Shown: piece after piece, positions 1 to 4,500 of the stretch
How positions within the stretch are numbered: the first letter of the stretch is position 1
Layout: each line of letters begins with the position of its first letter
Assembly: GCA_913040875.1 (NCBI GenBank)
Contig: CAJWHX010000182.1
Location: 1 to 6,879, forward strand
DNA length: 6,879 nucleotides
Direction of reading: 5' to 3'
Source: an uncultured Pseudomonadota bacterium
GTDB lineage: Bacteria > Myxococcota > UBA796
The notes under the pieces: model-generated
What the model was told of the DNA's origin: nothing
Seen by the model: the letters and a program-made list of their open reading frames with translations, nothing else
The model's database searches: none
Made by a program: the position numbers and the translations under genes

Positions 1-899
1 AGGTTGATTTCATCCATCACAATGTCTGTGATCTTCCGAAATCGATTCCCATAGAGTTTTTGAGCAGTGTGGCTAAACGGTGTGAAACTGTCTTGAATTC
101 GTAATGAGCCGATTTGATCGCCAGTTGTCGTAATCGGTTTACCAATATTGTACCGAATGGTACCGCCTTTTGCCCATGGGAGATTTCCGCGGTAGCTTTG
201 TTCACTGCCCATACATCCAATCGGTACGATGTCCAGATTGAGTCTCTGGGTCATTTGAGCGATGCCGGTATGTCCAGAGAGCAATCGTTTGGATCTGGTT
301 CCTTGAGGGAATACTAAGATGTGATGTCCCAAATCGAGGGCCTTTTGATTCAGGTTAACGACCTCTTCTGAAAGGGCATTGAACTCGGAATGCAGCTGCT
401 GCAGACGTTGTGTGGGCGCAGGTGCCAGAAACTGACGACACTCTGAGGTGGTCTCCAGTAACGTTTCTTCATTCACATCCAATCGTCCATCGAGGAGATT
501 TCGAATAAATCTGTATTCCTTGCTGTTGGGTGACCGGCCGATGACGTCTTTAAATTTGGCTGATATGACATAGCCACGAGAGGCCAAAGGTACGTTGCTG
601 GTACTCAATAAAAAGTTGCGGACCAAAAAGTTCTGATAGTATTTTGCCTTGACCCAAGTGACCGCATACTGCTCTTTGTTTCGCAGTAAATACCATTGGA
701 AAGGCCAGCAGTTGTAGCGGTCTGTGTGGTTCATCGCAAAACAGACCGGTCTATCCTTGGGAATGTTTTCCAGTCCCTCAATTACAACATTGACTGCTGG
801 GGGTAAACCATAGTTGAATGTTAAGAACTTTGCCCACCATCTCTGTCCCCAAGGACGCTCTGTAATCGGACAATTTTGCAGTAACTCGGTTGTGATCAT
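1..899 (-). CDS. PlsC-like 1-acylglycerol-phosphate / lysophospholipid acyltransferase, 3' partial
   Basis: An open frame starts with ATG at 899-897 and stays open for 299 codons to the left edge, so the C terminus is missing. The family transfers an acyl chain from acyl-ACP or acyl-CoA to a lysophospholipid or related acceptor at the membrane. Visible family blocks are: NHTDRYN at residues 57-63 (motif I, His58), a VPLASR block at 103-108 (motif II), FPQGTRS at 197-203 (motif III) and IVPIG at 224-228 (motif IV). Motif I has Asn63 where HX4D has Asp, and motif III has Gln199 where Glu is usual. Motifs II and III are about 90 residues apart, longer than in small PlsC proteins, so there is an insert near 115-185. 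No strong Shine-Dalgarno precedes the ATG; an in-frame TTG at 908-906 is an alternative start. The frame begins 15 bases after the GNAT stop, which implies co-transcription. The fold call is firm; the substrate is unknown. Confidence 0.85.
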   Translation of the reverse strand, partial: MITTELLQNCPITERPWGQRWWAKFLTFNYGLPPAVNVVIEGLENIPKDRPVCFAMNHTDRYNCWPFQWYLLRNKEQYAVTWVKAKYYQNFLVRNFLLSTSNVPLASRGYVISAKFKDVIGRSPNSKEYRFIRNLLDGRLDVNEETLLETTSECRQFLAPAPTQRLQQLHSEFNALSEEVVNLNQKALDLGHHILVFPQGTRSKRLLSGHTGIAQMTQRLNLDIVPIGCMGSEQSYRGNLPWAKGGTIRYNIGKPITTTGDQIGSLRIQDSFTPFSHTAQKLYGNRFRKITDIVMDEIN

Positions 900-914
900 G
901 GTTCGGTTCAAGCG

Positions 915-1487
915 TTAAGCAGTCTGAATGAGTCTGGATAAAAATAGTCTTCGGTCCTTTTGAAAGGAGCCATCCACTCTACGTGAAGCAATCTCCATAG
1001 AGACGCCTATGTCTTCAAATCCCATGTCCGTAAACATCTGATTTGCAAGGCTGGGAGTGTCGGAGATGCGCATCAGAACGTGATTGTACGGTTGCTGATC
1101 CACCCAGTCTAGGTAGCGTTGGGTGATTTGCTTGCCCAAGCCCTGTTGTCTGTGTTCTGGGATAACACCCAACTCCGCGAAGTAATGGGTGTATTTTGGT
1201 GCAAGCAATCCATGAATGTGTCTAGAGATTTCAGGGTAATTTCGGAGAGCACAACCCAATCCAAAGCCGACAACTTCATCATCCAAAAGTGCAAGCATGG
1301 TCCAGCGCTGACGGGTTTCCAAATGAAACTCCATAATGGCGAGCGCCTCGGAGAGTAAAAATTGCTCATGATATGGTGGACTGGTGAATACGGACTGAAA
1401 TGCCTTGGCAAAAGACTCAGCGTGAGGGGTAAAGTCTTCGATATTCTCTATGGTAACTAGCCGAAAGTGTTGGTAATCAATTTTCAT
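915..1487 (-). CDS. GNAT-family acyl/acetyltransferase
   Basis: This complete 190-residue protein starts with ATG at 1487-1485; a weak GAG ribosome-binding element lies at 1496-1494, six bases upstream. GNAT proteins move an acyl group from acyl-CoA (sometimes acyl-ACP) to an amine. Motif A is clear: a beta strand ending in ELGVIPEH, then RQQGLGKQI at residues 113-121, which is the Q/RxxGxG pyrophosphate-binding loop. MFTDMGFEDIG at 151-161 fits the C-terminal motif B region. There is no signal peptide or membrane segment, so it is probably cytosolic. It lies between the large synthase (59 bases upstream) and the PlsC-like gene (15 bases downstream) on the same strand, which suggests a role in tailoring or offloading the synthase product. 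It could instead be an unrelated small-molecule or protein acetyltransferase. The fold is confident; the acceptor cannot be read from the sequence. Confidence 0.85.
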   Translation of the reverse strand: MKIDYQHFRLVTIENIEDFTPHAESFAKAFQSVFTSPPYHEQFLLSEALAIMEFHLETRQRWTMLALLDDEVVGFGLGCALRNYPEISRHIHGLLAPKYTHYFAELGVIPEHRQQGLGKQITQRYLDWVDQQPYNHVLMRISDTPSLANQMFTDMGFEDIGVSMEIASRRVDGSFQKDRRLFLSRLIQTA

Positions 1488-1546
1488 AACAATCTCAGAA
1501 TGTGTGAAATGGATTTGCGCTCAATAAATAGTCCATTTGACCAAAA
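1488..1546 (-). other. Short intergenic gap between synthase and GNAT gene
   Basis: These 59 bases lie between the synthase TAA and the GNAT ATG. I see no convincing stem-loop with a T run, so no terminator, and no clear promoter. The only translation signal is a weak GAG at 1496-1494. This supports one transcript covering all three genes. Confidence 0.5.
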
Positions 1547-4500
1547 TTAGCAAGCAACTTGACCTTTTAGGGGCGTTAGTGTCACAAACGTCATGATGTA
1601 TTCTCCTACTGTCATCCAATGACAGACCAAGATGGGAGGGGCTCCAATTGATTGTCCGAGTGTCTTTGCCTCATCGTGTAGGGTTACATGTGCCGTGGAG
1701 GAGGAGGGGTCAATTTGACCGACCTCAAATGATCTTGGATGTATAGAGAATCCTGAACCAATCAGCTTCGAAACCGCCTCTTTGCAGGTCCACGCCAATG
1801 TTTGCCATCGTTCAGAGTTTCCAAGCAATGTTTGTTCTGATTCTGTAAACCAGTGTTTTAAAAATGCTGGTGAGCGAGGTTCAATGTGTTCTACATCGAG
1901 TCCGATCAGTCCGGTTCGATTTAGTGCAGCCCACCCCATCCGATTGCAGTGGCTGATTGATATGCCCATATCGGATCCCTTCAAAAATGGGCGTCCACTG
2001 CGTTCTTGTTCAACGTTGAGGTTCAAGTGTTCAAGTTGTAGGAGTTTGTATGCAGCTGATCGACCAGCGATGCGGTCTGTTTGTCTCTTTGCGTTTCCAC
2101 GTTCTAGAAGCAGAGTGCTGTCAGTCGGTGGAACAATCTGTAGATTTTCTTGACTTCGTGCGATGACTACATCTGGTGTTGGAGTCCAGAAATCTTTGTT
2201 CCCATTGATATTTGGGGCCTCGATGAAACTCACCTCCCGAAGCGTCATGACAATACTGCCGTTTTGGTAGACGTCAATGTTGTATTGTCTTGGTTTATCT
2301 GGAATGGGTTGCGAGCGTACAAGTAGTCCTTCCCAGTCGGTGGGCGTATGAAAGATCTGCATGGAGCCAATGCCTTTTGGCAATACCATCTCTTGAGTGT
2401 GGGTCCAATGATGCCATCCGGCCGCTTGGAAAGCATTTTCAATCGCCAAAGGCGCAATCAAGTTGGTTGGCAAGATGCTCAGGTGATCCAGCAGACCTGT
2501 AGAGATAGACTCTAGGTTGGACATGGACTGTACCTCTTCAAGGACTTGGAAAGATGGACCATGGAAGAACTCTTTATAGATCTCCGCTGAACCAACGGAG
2601 CAGGGGACCTGTGGTTCTTCTCGCAGTAAGGTGTGTTTGATTGGATTCGCAAAAAGCATCGTGGCTGTAAAGTGTAGGGTGCGTTGCTGTCGTTCACCCG
2701 CCAATTCTCGTACGGAATACAACTGACAGTTTACCATCCTCTCTTGCAAAATTTCAGTTTCAACCTCTACACGGACCTCTTGATTTCGATGGAATTTAAT
2801 CGGTCGTTCAAAGTGAACATTGTTGATACCGACCACTTTATTCGTATGAATTACCGCAACGGTTTGTGCCATAAATTCCAATCCCATTACACCTGGGAAT
2901 ATAGGTAGGTCACCAACACTGTGGTCTTTCAACCATTTGGACGTTTTTGGACTGAATAGAGCCTGTCCATGGCACCCTTTGGATCCAAGGGTAGCCGTTT
3001 GTATCAACGGTTGTGAAGTCGGAATCGGCAATGGCCCAAGAGCACCCGTGATGATGACTTCTCCCAGCAAGCGGAGTTCTGTCATTGCAATGGCCTGTTC
3101 GACTGCAAAGTCTAAGGGTAAGAGTTGGATTCCACGCTGGGTCAGGAGATGCTCCATTCCACCACGAGATGCCATTCCAACTTGGGCCCAGGCTGACCAG
3201 CAAATATGGAGAGAATTGTTTCGTTGTTGGCAAATATAACCGACAGAATCATTGGCGGCGGAGTAGTCTACTTGACCTTGATTCCCAAATCGTCCGGCGA
3301 TGGATCCCATGGACAAGAAAAATGTCGAAGTGGGTATATTGTCCAAGATATTGAGGGCGCCTTGTACTTTGGAGTGGTACACACGCCTAAATGCTGCAAG
3401 GTCCTTCTTATGTAGGGGCTTACTTTCTTCTGCTCCAGCACCATGGACGACGACATCAATGTTTAAACCGGTGTCCGTTATTTGATTGAAGGCATCCGTC
3501 ACTGACGCTCGATTGGCAATGTCTGTTTGAATGAATGTGACATCTGCACCCAAGGCTTGCATGTGGTTGATGTTTTGTAAGACAACTTGCTGCTTACGGA
3601 TCAGGTCTAATCGTTGCTCAATCATCACTGGGGTAACTTTGACTCCAGTCTGAATAAGATCGGCTTTGATGCGTTCCTTTTCTTGGTCTAGGTTTACTAA
3701 GTCATTCGCTGGAGGCGTTCGTCCCAGCAGGAATACATTGGTGCAACCGTATCGAATGAACCCTTTCGCCACTTCGGCTGTAACACCTCTCGCGCCACCG
3801 CTAAACACCATTGTCTTTGGGGCAGAGTGTGGACTCAAAACGGCATGTTCCTTTTGCAATGTGAGGGCAAAACGATCCTGGTTCTCATAATACAGCTCTG
3901 TAACCGCATCGACACTACGGAGTTCTTGGTGTATGATGGCTGCGAGTTCTTTGGGAGTGATTCGAGGTTGGACCCAAATGACTTTACTTTTGCACCCCGG
4001 CCACTCTTGGGCGAGTGCTTTTGCCAGTCCCGAACGTCCTCCTTTGAGCGCTACATGGGCAGGGCGATCGTTGGGTGATGTGACTTCCAATATGCACAGC
4101 CAATGAGAGATGTGTTCGGCATCCAGTGATTTGGCTGCTTCAAAGATCTCTTCGATATTTCGTCCTCGCTCGATGACGATTTTACCATCCGGTTGTGGTT
4201 GAAGTCCTTTGGATTCTAGGGACCGAATGAGTTGACGGTCATTTGGTGTGTTTCCAACCAATCGAAAAGACTTGTCCTCAATGGGGCGCTCTTGTGTAAC
4301 GGGATTGGATTCCCAGTGGGTTCGAAGTATGTACGGCGTAAAGTTCTCATATGTCTGGGATGTCTCTTGTACTATCAGAGGTACAGGTATTTCGTTGTCA
4401 AGTGGTATAGAAGGCTGAGGCGACTGATCGCTGTGGGCTTTATTCTCTACATCACTTGAATGTGCACTGAACCAATCGATGAGCGATTGAATGGTTGGTG

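Noticed and set aside
17..220. 67-codon minus-strand frame starting MDVWAVNK
   Set aside because: It is out of frame with the PlsC-like gene, which covers the same bases and carries all the family motifs.
1109..1411. 100-codon minus-strand frame inside the GNAT gene
   Set aside because: It overlaps the GNAT frame out of phase and shows no conserved motif.
1488..1546. Terminator or promoter between the synthase and GNAT genes
   Set aside because: No stable stem-loop with a T run and no convincing -35/-10 pair could be seen.
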